Shown here: piece by piece, positions 12,427 through 25,700 of the stretch
Numbering within the stretch: the first letter of the stretch is position 1
Layout: every line of letters starts with the position of its first letter
Position numbers and translations under genes: made by a program
NCBI GenBank assembly: GCA_914767715.1
Contig: OU612068.1
Span: 16,928,001 to 16,992,000 of the forward strand
Source of the DNA: Membranipora membranacea
Lineage: Eukaryota; Bryozoa; Gymnolaemata; Cheilostomatida; Membraniporidae
DNA length: 64,000 bases
Direction: 5' to 3'
The notes under the pieces: generated by a model
What the model was told of the DNA's origin: nothing
Databases searched by the model: none
The model's input: the letters and a program-made list of their open reading frames with translations, nothing else

Positions 12427-15400
12427 GATGCAGATTGCCTTGTGTCAGTGAAAGTGGTGTTGAGCTGATGACTCAAATTTCCAATTTGATAGTGTCAATG
12501 GAGGATGAAGCTGCCACTGTTCAGATGTTTCACACTTCTTCCTATGGAAATAAACAAAATACCGGTCAGTCAGGCGCAGCAAACGTGAAAGATTCCTATT
12601 AACTGCTGCCGCAATTTTTCCCATACAGATGGGAAAAGCAGAAACATAGATGTATTACATGTGTGAAGTCTTAATTTAGCCTTACCAAGCAGTGGTTTAC
12701 AAGTTGTTGCTGGAGATGGTTATCTAGATTGGTGACTTATCTAGATTGCTATCCACGTACAGGTTCTGAAATTGGTGAGGTCACTGAATATATAATCTGT
12801 CAGCACTTTTGAGTAGCTTCTACGTTAAGCATTGCGGGCGTTGGCACTATGTGATGGAACGGAAGTACTCTAGCCCATAGAACACAGAAATCCTAATATC
12901 AATGGGATAAGTTACAACAAAGTACCAATGTATACTAAATGGCCATGAGCGCATTTATCCAAAAAACTTTGAGATCAATAGCTGTCTTTATATTGGTCAA
13001 TTGTTTGCACAGCAAACTGAACATGCTGAATAATTGATGAAGAGCCTACAGTCTTAGGAATTATTGAATGAGTGAAATCACATTGGCACATGAAGAACCA
13101 TCTAAATCTCCCAAAATAATGCTCTACGTAGTACATACTTAAGCTGTAGCTACACACACTGCACTCAAAGTTCCCTAATCCTATGGAACATATGGCGTGT
13201 GTAGCCGGGCCTTTACCAATTGCCAATGGAAAAATTATGGTACCACCCCCGCCATGACTGACTGGATTTTGTCAATAATATTTCAGCTAAGTGGGTGTAT
13301 TTGCACAGGAGTAAGTTGAGCCAAACATAAATGTTTTGATACAAGAAAGCTGAAGGACGAATACCGTGCTAATTATAGCCTGTTAAACTTAAGAGCATCG
13401 TTTCTAAAAGATTCATTTAATTGCGAAGAAACACAGCAAACAAAATTATGAAATCCAACAGTTACCAGCGCCTATAACCGCTATGAGAAAATAGCTCACA
13501 TAACTATTAGTAGATCTGAAAGCTTTTCCACAGAGCATAATCAATAGCAAGCTTTGGTGTTGGTGTGGCTGGCCTTTGTCAAGGTAATTTTTACTGACAA
13601 AATTAGATGTACCTTTTACAGATATTGGCCAAAACAATGCTATGAACAAAACATCCAATTAGAGAAAACTCCTAAAGTTTGCGCAGGGTTTCCCAAAGTC
13701 GCAAGTTGGATAGGTGCCATATTTTAAACTCCTGTTTTAGTACCTCACGTAACTATTTTACTATGCCGAAGATAAAGACCAATCGTTTTCTGTTCAGTTT
13801 ATCCCGCAAAGTAGCGAAGTTATAAACGTTGACAATGAAATGTCAGAGCCTTGTCATTTACAAAAAAATTTCTCTATGACATAATTACCAAAACAAAACA
13901 GTCCAACAACATTCACGACAAGGAGCAAAGTATAGTTTCACTTACCTTTCAAAAAGAATTTGTTCTCCTGGTTTTTCTCTTGAAAGCACCTGGTGGAGGT
14001 TGCTTCAAGCATCCATTGCAAAGTGAGAGGATCTCTTCATCCGAACCAGTCAAAAATCGATAGAAAATTGACAATTAATTTTAGACAGCCTAATACGATC
14101 TGAACCAGGGCTGTAGTTCTAGGGGAGGCAGAGAGGCACAAGCTTAATACAGTGGCCTAAAAACACTATAATTGAATAATCCATGTCAGAATCAGCTCCT
14201 TTTGGATTTTCATTCGCTTGTTATATGACTTAAATTGCTCGAGTAGGAGCTTACTGGTGATGCTTTGGACTAGCCTCGGACCTTTGCCTCCCCTACCGTT
14301 TTTTCTAAACTACGGCCCTGCCACGACTAATTAGTATTGATGAATTGGTTAGGTTTATTACTGTCTTTAGCAGATTTCTATTCATGAAAATGAAAATGCT
14401 CAGTGAATTTGTACTAATATTATTATAGCAGATTTAAGCATGTTGCACCAGTGGATGGACATCAGGGATGGCTAAATTGGCCGACACTGATTTACGGCAT
14501 GCTATGGACAATTTTACCAACTAAAAAGCCCCCAACATATCAGTTGTCCACTGCCAAAAGTTGTCAATATCCACTTATAACGGCAATATGAATAGAGAAC
14601 ATCAAACTCATGCAGGTGGTGAAAGGTATCCACATGAATTTAAAAAAATCATGTTGACATCATCATTGAGAAAACACATAACCTACTGTACACTCTTATC
14701 TATTTTAAATACTCTGGGCTTCCTGTACCACGATGAAGCAGTTGTCTGTGGCTTGAATCAAATCACTCATTACCTTAGCTTGTCCCTCATGTTTGTCCAT
14801 GCTGACCAAAACAACAAAACAAATGAATTTATAAAGAGATTGATGGTACTACACCCTCAGAGTATTGACTTTGAAGAATGCCTATCTGAGAAGAACATAA
14901 CACCGATCATCAACTGCTGAGCATGGCAAACATGCAGTTCATTGAATATGTCTGACCAGGGAGAATGGTCTGACGCCATGAAATGCAGTATTTACATGAC
15001 ATGATGGCACATTCAAAACTATGCTCCAGTGACAGAAACGTGAAAATCCACACACTGCTAGAACAAAACCTAGAGCAAGAACAATGCTAAGACCAAAATA
15101 CTCCATCATGCTCTTCTCGAACAACCGTAGGGTAATATTTTTAAACATACAATCTCCTCTAAACCTGAATATGATTTTCCTCTATTACTCTACAGCTCTC
15201 TGTTCTTTTCAGTTTTTGAAGATTAGTAATGGATTGGTTTACATCTTAAGCGCATTATATTTTTACTGATATGGGAAATATCTTTCTTTATTGTTCTGAC
15301 AGCGATATCCCCTTGCAGAGACGTTCTATTCTTTGTAAGGATGATTATGTTGATACTGGGGGGTCTTTCAATTAGAAACAGCCAAAATTGTAATCTGATC

Positions 15401-16710
15401 GCTCACTCACTGAGTGAGCAATACTTGCTTGGCTCTCGCTTTCAGATCGCTCAGTCACTTGATGGAACTATATACATTCTAGATGAGCGATTTGAGAGAG
15501 ATTTTGTCTCAGATTACAGGGTTGTCTTCTCTCATTCTCCCTATTGTAACTAAATTGCATAGAAAACCGGTGTATAGGGAAATTAAGTATTTTACCACAC
15601 ATAATATGCAATTCGGATTATGAAGACAATATCCGATATAAATAGGATTTTCAGACTGCGCTAAGTTTCCGGAACATGGAGAATTTTTTTGTGATTTTCT
15701 GTTACTAAGACCCTGGACAAAAGCAAACTTATGCACCAAGTTGCTGGATATAATCCATTATTGCAATTGTTATCCACTCACTTGGTAAGTCTATCATCTT
15801 GTAGATTAAGCTTTTTAGCCAATTGCATACTCCTGGGAAGTTTACAAGCCAACTATAAAATCCTGGGTTTTCCACACTCACAACACAACTCTCTTTGCTA
15901 CTGATTGATGACACCACACAGTGTAATATGTTACAACAATGACACACACTCACAGATTCGACTCTGCCAACAACCTTTACATTGGTTGCTAGCTACTTTC
16001 AGGGGCTAACTTTACTGGGAACGACCACATGGTCATTTGGAATATAAATAACTTGACTTTTGCTTCCATCAATCATCAATTCAACAATGAATGAAATGGA
16101 TCATTCAAATAATAATAATTCATCATCTGATCTTCTCCAGTTTGCAAGCACAGTGCCAACACATTTGTTGTCAAATTCAAAGCAATCAATTCCATTAAAA
16201 ATCTGTGTGTTCCTGCTAGCAAACTCATCTGAAATCAGTCCAAAAATAACAGTTCAGTGAGCTTTGCTAAATCCTAGAAGAGGTTATTACTCTACTCACT
16301 TGATGAAGTGGCAACCTTGTTTGTGATGAGATACCTAAACAAAGAGCCAGTAGAGCTGGTATTATTTCTTGGTAACATGAGCACTTTGAACTGGGAGCAA
16401 TGCGTGGTGCCAATGTTGTAAAGTAATATGTAATTGAGCTATGCATGTGAACCAGACATGCCGAAAAAGAACAACTTAAAAATGAGCATATTGCTCCGGC
16501 CTTGAGCTTGCACCCCTTAAGACTCTGTTGGGCAAGCATACCAAGTGAATTTTTATATAGAAAACATGAAGAGATTCTTCATTATCAAGGATTTAAAAGA
16601 TAGGTCTACAGATATCAACCTAGGTTTTAGGATGTTACACCCATACCCCTATGCATTTCTACAGATTATTGAGCTCATTATTGTAATGATGTCCTTTTTT
16701 TAGGTACAAG
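12427..16710. other. Intergenic region between divergent genes
   Basis: It separates the choline transporter start codon (minus strand, 12426) from the first recognised coding exon of the DNTTIP1-like gene (plus strand, 16711), so promoters and 5' UTR exons of both must lie here; I could not place them. A dispersed repeat of family B sits at 15364-15525. A 120-codon open frame at 14561-14920 starts at TTG and shows no recognisable domain. A possible upstream ATG frame near 16087 (EMDHSNNNNSSSDLLQF) might be a 5' exon but has no clear splice support. Confidence 0.5.
15364..15525. repeat. Dispersed repeat family B, copy 1
   Basis: Begins TCTTTCAATTAG and contains GCTCACTCACTGAGTGAGCA, GATGGAACTATATACATTCT and GATGAGCGATTTGAGAGAG. 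Close relatives occur at 24990-25219 and, more diverged, 43879-43990. Inverted CAATTAG/CTAATTG ends on the fuller copy suggest a non-autonomous DNA element. Confidence 0.65.
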
Positions 16711-19700
16711 ATGAACCATTATACGTCAGCCACGCTGACGCCGCCACCAGCACATCTGAGTGGGTTGGGGCATACCCCACCACCCCCTCACATACAGGTA
16801 CACTCAGTCTCAGGATCTACAGCTATCCACACACCACCTCCAGCTCATATGAACCTGTCTGATCATCGATCATCTCCAGGTAAATTAAGTCTATTTAATT
16901 GCTTGTGGGATGGGTAGTCCTAGACTGACTGTGGATTAAGTCAGCTGTTCACTGATGGCCTTGCTCCCACAGTCATTTTGCTAGGTTCCACATCACATCT
17001 CAATAGTTTTCTTATGTGCTTCAATGATGCAATAAGTTATGAAACTAGTGGAAGGAATTTCAAACAGTTGATTGATCGGTAAAAGAGCTCATACATTGAA
17101 AGTATAATGTGCAAACCATTCCTTGCAAGTTTGAGAAAAGAAATATGCGAGCTCTAGTCATAGAAGTCTCCTTCCGGCATGAGGAATGGTGTGATGCCTG
17201 ATTGTTAACTAAGTTAGTTGCACTCTTAACTCTTCAATGCTGTATCTTCTCATTTAGGTCTACAGTTATTGGGACATGTTGCAGCATCACCACAGTTAAG
17301 ACTGCACACAACCCCTTCGCCTCACTTATCCGCTCACTCCGCCACTGGCTCCCCATCACACCACGGACTGCTGACAATAGAGAGGCCGACTAGCAGAGAA
17401 TCATACAGCATGACACCACCAAGAGCTCAAGTTTTTCCTGTGAGTCCCTAAGTAGCCAATAGATGGAATCATGTTTGCATTATTGAAACTTTGTGAATAG
17501 TTTTGGTTAGTTTGTTTGGGACCACCTGGATAGCTCAATGCAATAACTTCAAAGCCACTCACAGTTCATTGGCTGATGAACTTATGAACTGTAGTTTACA
17601 GCAGTCTAATATGCATAAACTTACTCTATGAGTAATCTTGAAGGAAGCTTGTCATAATATTCCGATTATTTCAATTTTACAGCATGCTGGAATACAGCCT
17701 GAATTGATGAAAGTTTTACGACCTCATGCACCTAATACATTAACAATACCAAATGGTCCTGGTGTGACATACACAGGCAGTCCACACCATCCAAGCTCAC
17801 CTAATTCTCTAAGCCTAGGCAATAGCCTGTCATTACAACAGGCTGTATTATTCCAACAACAGCAGCAACAAGCTGCTGCCGCAGCTGCTGCTGCCGCCAC
17901 ACAGACTTCTATAGCTAATCAACTGCACCAACTTCAATACCTACAGGTAGGCTACATGCATAAAGTTATCATATATTATTATTATTATATTATTATAACT
18001 CTATGGCTACATGAGATAAATTTGAAAAGTGTATGAAACGAGGAGCAGAGCAGTATGTTGAGGTAATGCTATCTAGAATTTCAGGTACTTTCTGTCCTCA
18101 GTGCAAGCGGGGATTTTATGGAGAGAAAAGCTAGTTATTAACTGTAGTAAAGGAGTGTCCTTCATTTTGTTGGTTTGACTGACAAATTACGTAAATGGGG
18201 CATGTAGGTGCCTTATATGCATTTGAAATAAATTCCCAATAGGTTGTGACTTGGCAGGAGAGTTGATGCTAGTTACCATCCATACTGAAAACATAATGAT
18301 TGTTTTTTATCTATGCAGCATTCTGCAGGATGTATTAATGTAGGCACTCTGGAACTTTGTGAATATCCTTGATATCCTGAAAACAATCTAGCAAACTTGC
18401 AACCAATTTATTTACCATTTTATGTCCTGGTATCATTACAGGCCATGCAAGAGCACCAGCACCAACAACAGCAGCAGCAACAACAAAGGCAGCAACAAGT
18501 AGACAATACTCAGCAGTTACTACGTACAGTAGAGAGTCAGATAAACACTTCTGCTGCTGCCGCACAACAGAGTATGGTAAATCATCACCACCAGTCATCC
18601 CCAGTATCAGCGGCAGCAGCGGCCTCCTCTGCGGCGGCTGCAAGGTATTATCATCACCAACAACAGAACAGGCATAATGAGACACACCACTTACAGAACC
18701 ATAATACGCAGTCAGTAGCTGTATCAGCCGCTGCCGCCATGTATGGAGATTACTCGCTGCCGGCACCAGAGCCTTCACCGCATCAAGAGGTAGGAGAGAA
18801 TCACACTGGCGTCGATACTGCAATATAACCATGTGTATCTTTGATCGTTATAATCAATTTAGAAAGAGTACCTAATATGTACCCGCCCCTAATTTGAAAA
18901 ATTGCACTCGGGTCGTCACACCAAATTCCTTGTGATGGTACTCATGCTAAGTGAATTAATTCACTCTCTATCGATCAGAGATATACATGCAATAGTATAT
19001 CACATCATCAGTGTGGCCTTGACATCCTGCTATGGTTACTGCAGAAAGGGCTATGGCAATGGCTATCACATCATAATTGAAACAAGATTAAAAATTCAAG
19101 CCAGGTCATGATCACGCTGGTAGTCAGGTGAATGTTCGGAGAGTGGTTCAACGGTCATACTCACCTGTGAAGCCACAATCTTGGAATGCATTGAGTACCC
19201 CTGTGCAGTTGAGGCCGAATCTAGTCAATACAATAACTTGAACCTATGTAGCATTATTGTGTTGTCAACGAAACTTTTACAAAGGTTATGGGCTGTTTGT
19301 AGTTGAAGATGTTGGCTAACATTGCTAGTACGGAGCTGGGTTTACTCAACAGCCAGGCTGGTGCTGGGTCGACTACCACTATAGAACAAAACAATAACAG
19401 AATTAATCAGCGGTCGAACGATGACGACGGTGTGGTATGTTCAGTTAGTACGCTAGTTCCGGAGAGTAGAACTAAGGTTTCATTGAGTTTATGTGGTTAT
19501 TATTGAGATCATTGATGAAATTCTCGAGAATTTTGCCACAGATATTGACCTGATTGTATTCAGGTCAGTTACCTTCAGGTCAAGGTGATAAACACTACTT
19601 TTTATGATGGTAATATTAGTGGTTTGTGATAGAAGTGGCTGGTTTTATGGTAATGATATGATAAGTGGTAATAGTTTGATGAATAAGATATGAAAGAGAT

Positions 19701-22700
19701 GTAGTCTTTTTTGGGCCCAGGATAACATGTCCGATCCTCAGTCACTCAGACATAAACAGTTAAACACAATTATTGACTGTTTCTTGTAACTGTTTGGTAT
19801 GTTAAAATAATATAATATAATAATTGGTATGTTTTTGTTTTGTAGAGAATTCTAAATCAGAGAATACACAATCTGAACAATTTTCCATCGACAACACCAT
19901 ATGCCTCCTCATATCGATCTCGATCCATAGCTATGCAGAGGGCAAGGTAGGTAGATGTACCATCTAAGTAACAGGTGCTTCTTGGCTGGCATGAAAATGA
20001 TCTCCTCTGCAGTTTAAGCTTGGCACCCCAAAAATGCTAGCTCAGGACAATACTGTTATGCTCTCAGTGTTCACGTTTTGGAGTTGTGTTATGCCGCCAT
20101 GACAGCTAAGCATACCAGGAGTTGCACTCACCATTGCAATTACATCATTGCTCTGAGCTTCAGTTATCCTTGGAGTTGACTTTCCATGAGAATAATTTGA
20201 GCAGTTCAATAAAGCCACCTGATATATCATTGATATTTAATTTGACAATTTTGGTACTACCTGATTGTAAATGTGTACCTAAGCTAAACCCTTCTCAACT
20301 ATAGCAGTATAAATTTGTAAAAGTGAATGACTTACTCGTCTCTTCTTTTACACAGGGCCGTTTCTATCACTGGTGCAGCCAAATCATTAGATATACTGCG
20401 TGAAGTCATGCAGACTACCATCAACTCAGAAATCCAGACAATAGTAGATAGGTATATTAATACCTATTTCCGTCCCGCCTTGGAGAACATTAGAGAGAAC
20501 AGCGGTCCGACCTCAGTTAGCGAAGAACACATACAGTGCATGTGTCTCAAGATTTTGGAAGAGGTGAGATGATGACCTAAATTAGCCTGTCTTGACAAGC
20601 TTTGTTTGGTGGGGGATGGGTTCCCCCCAAAGCTTGTCAAGACAGGCTAAATTAGGTCATCAAACAAAGCTTGTCAAGACAGGCTAGACCTAACTCTACC
20701 TGTGTACAATTGTACCGTAAAACCTCATAATACAGTCTCCAGCCTTATGGATGAAGGTGACTTGTAAAAAGATACATGGAGGCGCGGCTTAGATCCGAAT
20801 CGTGTTTTCCTTTTTTTGGCCATAGATAGTGACTTATTTGTAAAAAATTATCACAGAGGTTATGTCTTTGGAATGGTTCATAAGTGGTTGTAAGTTCGAG
20901 GTGACTTGTAAATACGAAAAAAAACTATTTTTGAAAAAAGCAATTCACATATATAAGTCTGGTGACTATAAGTGAGGTTTAGCGATAGAAAACTAACTAT
21001 CATTTGTTCAGACAACTTGTTATACTTCACCATCTATAAAATCAAGTTAATAAGTAGAAAATGGTTTGTATTCAGGAAGCAAGAAAATGTCATCTTTATT
21101 AGACAAAAGGCAAATAAACCATCATAAATTGACCCAGAACATTCAACAATTTTCTAATAGTAATCAATTTTACATTGTTCATCTTTGTTCTCTACTTTAC
21201 TAACCTACTTTATCAGCCCGTCTAAAGCTGATGGTAACACAAATTACATTTTTATTCTTCTGGCTGTAATAGATCTAGTGTGGTGCTAGTGTACCCCATT
21301 ATGTGAGAAATCATGGCAAAAATATGCTGAATTGAACTTTTTCCCCAGATCTTGGTCATTGTGACAGCCCATGACTAATAACTTTCTGAGTAAATGCACC
21401 TCCAGATTAATTGTATACATAAATGCATGTGGCAGAGTTGCCATATGGTACTTTTTTCTCATGCGTAACCGAGATTGGTTTTCTTCTACCGTCTTGTTGT
21501 TTTGTTTTTTACACCAACACGGCATAAAAAAAGAAGACTGTATGCCTCTTTTATCTTCCTCATTCATAACCTCAGATCAGCTGCCCCATGTTTAGGCACC
21601 TGATGCTTAATTATGTTCTTTTTGCAGGCGAGTCGGATGTACATGGGGTCGAACGGTCTCAGATCTAGAAGTGTAACACCAGACATTCCTGATAACTTTT
21701 CAGACGCTGGCAGTATAGCAAGTGAGAGGCCCAGTCGACCAAATAGTGCCAAGGTAAACTTACTTTTTTCTATCTGTTATCAGCGTACTAACAAGAAAGA
21801 TTTATATTTTCAAATTTAAAGCTTTGTTCTCAGTATCAATGCTAAAAAGGAATTATTTACATTTTTCCAATCTAGATTTAACATTGTTAAAGATCACACA
21901 TATTATGTAAAGGTTGATTACTATTCGAGTGGAAAAATTATTCTCACTCTAATGGAGTAATTATCGAAAATTGTCTCAATACAGGATCTGATTTGTACTT
22001 TTCCTCATGGTGGCGCCCTGATAAAGATTGGCATTCAGATCTTTTTGTAGCAGTTGGCTTGCAGTTTCGGCATACACCATGTTTTATGGCTGTTATGTCA
22101 GAAAATTATTATAACTCAGTTTGGGTTAGAAGTTTAGAAGCACTGAAAACAGCACTGAAAACAGACTTAGTACTATATAAATGATGCAATGCGTTGATAC
22201 AGGTATTAATGTTACATGATGGCCTGAAAATGACTTGATATCACTTCATCATAAACCATGCTGTTCTATTTTAGCTACCTTTTTCATCTCGGTTAAAGAG
22301 AAAACCACAATCAGATACAGAGTCGGAGGGAAGCACACACAAAAAAGGCAGGGTGAGTTTATCACAAACTTACTCAAAAAAGCTTTTTCAATTCTATATA
22401 TTCATCATCTAATCTTCGCTATATTGCGCAATATGATCATTATATTTAACTGTTGGGCCAGCGAAACTGAAACATTAGATCTGTGTCAGAAGAAGCTTCG
22501 TTGAGGGAGAGAGGGGTTTAATTGTAAAAATTACAATTTATTGAGGCCCACCAAGGTTATGAGGCAGGTGTTGCAGTTATAATTAAGTTGGTTTCCAAAG
22601 ATATGATATGATGTGTTGTAAGGGAAGGATCAACTTTGATTTGTGGACTTCTGCTGTTAACTGAGGGAGTCAAAAATATGATACATGTATATCAGTTATT

Positions 22701-25700
22701 CAATATGTCAATTTGTTTTTCAGAAAAATCGGGTGAGGCCGGAAGAGATTCCATTTTATTTGTAAAAAAATCGGATGAGGGAGCTGACACAGACCTAATG
22801 TTTAAGTTTTGCTTACCTAACAGGCAGTTCCTCAAATATTTAAAATTTCCAAATTGAATCAAAACAAAATTTACATCTGCTAGCTATCCTTTGAAATACA
22901 TCTGCTACTATTAAGACTAATGACTAGTAAATATAGCATTATAGAAACCGGTAACAAGTTCTTCTTTCCATTTCAACTGCGCATTTTCTTATTATTTATC
23001 GACCTATGATGTACACAAATTACTCCGTGTTATTTATAGAAGCGAGGCCGCAATGCAGGTGGGATAGGACCCTCAAGTTTGGCTAAAGTAGTGAAAAGAG
23101 AAGGACCTCGATGGGATCCAGCTAGACTGAGCAGTGAGCAGTCACTTTTCATCATGGGTTCTAAAGCAAACAAGTAAGTTGTTAGAACTCTAGTTTCGAA
23201 TTATCTGATTGGCCCCATGATTTAAATCGTCCTAGGAAACAGAGTAATGATTCAAACAATGTAGCAACCAGTAATATGGAATGTCCGTGAAGAGGGCTAC
23301 AGAGTCGTAAAACTCTTTTAATGATCATGCATATTGTGTTTTGGTTGTAAAATGTTCGCCAAATTTATTTGGTAAGAAGACTGTTTGCATCAGGTATAAT
23401 GCTAGCATAACAAATAAAGTGCCAAAAGATAACATCTTACTTTTTCCAGGGCACTCGGACTAGGAAACACAAGAGGAAGAATATACTTGAAACATCCAGA
23501 CATCTTCAAGGTAAAAAAATAAACATACATAGTATCACTTCTAGTCACTTATTCCTGGAATCATACTGGCATGCCATGATATCAACAAATTAATTTGTAA
23601 ACAACTATTGTTGGCTGCAAACTTACAGGATCTAAATAAACACATAAATTCATTCATATTGGGAATAGTGCTCACAATGAAAACTTGTTGTTAAGTAGAC
23701 AACTCCAAATTGAGTCATTTTTTAATATTTGCACTTGTTTTTATCATTGTTTTGTAGTATACCGGTGATTCTGATGATAAGTCATGGTTGCACGAGAATC
23801 ACAAAATGCCTGTGACCGGTGGTAAAGCATACATGATGATATTTGAGGACATCAAAGACCTGGCATCCACCGCAGATTATAGGTGGGTAAAAGTCGTAGC
23901 CGAGGTTTCCAGACTCTTGTATCTGATTACATCACTACTCTGTCACTTAGCCAAAGTGCAACAAAATCCTTTTGGCCTACCAGATATTTTCCTGTTCTGG
24001 CCGGGAATGAAGAGTGAACTGGGATGCATTGTGTTCAAGTCTGTCTAAAAGTAATTTTTTTAGATATAATGTACCATATAGGCTATATGATGACCTTTTC
24101 CAAGTTGGATGAGTGAGCAATACTAGGTTTACTGAAGTAACAATGTTATCCTATGTGTTGGCTCTGATTGATTCGGTTGGGGTCTCACTCCACCCAAACA
24201 ATCAGAGCCAACATATTTTTATTTACCTTTATTTTCAAACTTATCTGCTTTGTAGAAATTCCCTAGAAGAAGCACATCTGAAAGGCTTCTCAGTACCCAT
24301 GTGGATGAGGGAGAAAATGCAAAAAGCCATGCAGCTTCTGAGAACTGATAATAATCCATCTGTGGCTAAACCTAAACCGCTAGCAAGCATCAATCAACAA
24401 GTAGGTTCCATGGGTACATATTGGATCATGCGGCCCCCGACCCAATTTTATGCGGCCCCTCACCCATTTGAGAAAATCGCGTAGTCGCATTTTCACCCCT
24501 TTATTTATTACATTCCTCATTTGTACAATAATAAGGAACGCTCTATATCTAGTCACAGTATTTTGGTATTCCCTAACCATTGCATTTGAGTGAGCTCCAA
24601 TAAAGAAATTCCCCACTGCAGAGATGAAAAATAAATACAGGACAGTAATGACTGGCAACCATCTAATGCAGCAACTAAGACTGACCACTTCATCAACTAA
24701 GCCTGACATTGATCGCATTGTAAAGAACAGCCAGTGCCAGGTTTCGCACTAATATGTGTATGTATCATGTCATACAGGCCTTAGTGAAGCATTTGAAACT
24801 GTGACCTATTTATGTGATACGTGTCATGTATATTCCATAAAATAAATTTACTGCATGGAATACTGCACACCCATATATGAAAGTTTGATTTATGGTGAGA
24901 ATGCGGCCCCCAGGGACATTGCAATATGCAGATGCGGCCAGCTCAATGAAAAGGTTGGGCACCCCTGTATTAGATAAAGAATGATCCAGGGGGCCTTTTA
25001 ATTAGATACAGCAAAAAGTACAATCTGATCACACACAATGAGTGAGTGATACCTGCTAGTGTCTCGCTCAGAAATCGCTCACTCATTGATGGAACTATAA
25101 ACATTCTGAGTGAGCGATTTTGTCTAATTGAAAAACCAAGTTAGCCATAATTTTGAGCGATATGATAGTGATAATTCGCTTTAGTAAAGCATCGCTCTTC
25201 CTAATTGAAAAAAACCCTAGTTTGCCTGCATTCCCGTTTGCTCCCTTTCCACTGACTGCGGCTGATCAGTGGGTGGTAGCAATCCAAAACTGGCAAACTG
25301 GACCAAACTTGATCTAGGTATATTTATATTTACCTCAACTTTCATTATTCGATGAGAATTCAGTGACATATTTATTGCAGATTTTATATTTACTCATCAT
25401 GATGAGAGAATTTTTGTGCTGGTGGAATGCACGATGACAATTGTAGCTTGGATTATCACGACAAGGAGGATTGAGACATGGGTCTTGTTGAAAGCGTGTG
25501 ATAAATCATTTTTTTCTCAATTATTTTCTAGGAGCAATATGACGGAGACTCAGATAAGAATGTGCCATTTAAAAGTGCTGCCAGCAGCAGGAAATCCCTG
25601 TCAGATACCAAACTTGGTGTGGTGAGTCATATATCTACATCTGTGACCAATTTATTTCATTCTGTTATACGGATCAAGTGATATACTAATGCATGTTTGT

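Noticed and set aside
14561-14920. 120-codon plus-strand open frame between the divergent genes
   Set aside because: Starts at TTG, shows no family motif or splice context, and adjoins inverted-repeat-like sequence; it may be a decayed element.
18335-18832. 165-codon minus-strand open frame
   Set aside because: Antisense shadow of the Q/A-rich exon of the DNTTIP1-like gene; CAG/GCN repeats leave several frames open on both strands.
24380-24718. 112-codon minus-strand open frame as a transposase
   Set aside because: It falls in the hAT-like element but shows no DDE or hAT dimerisation motif; the element looks non-autonomous.
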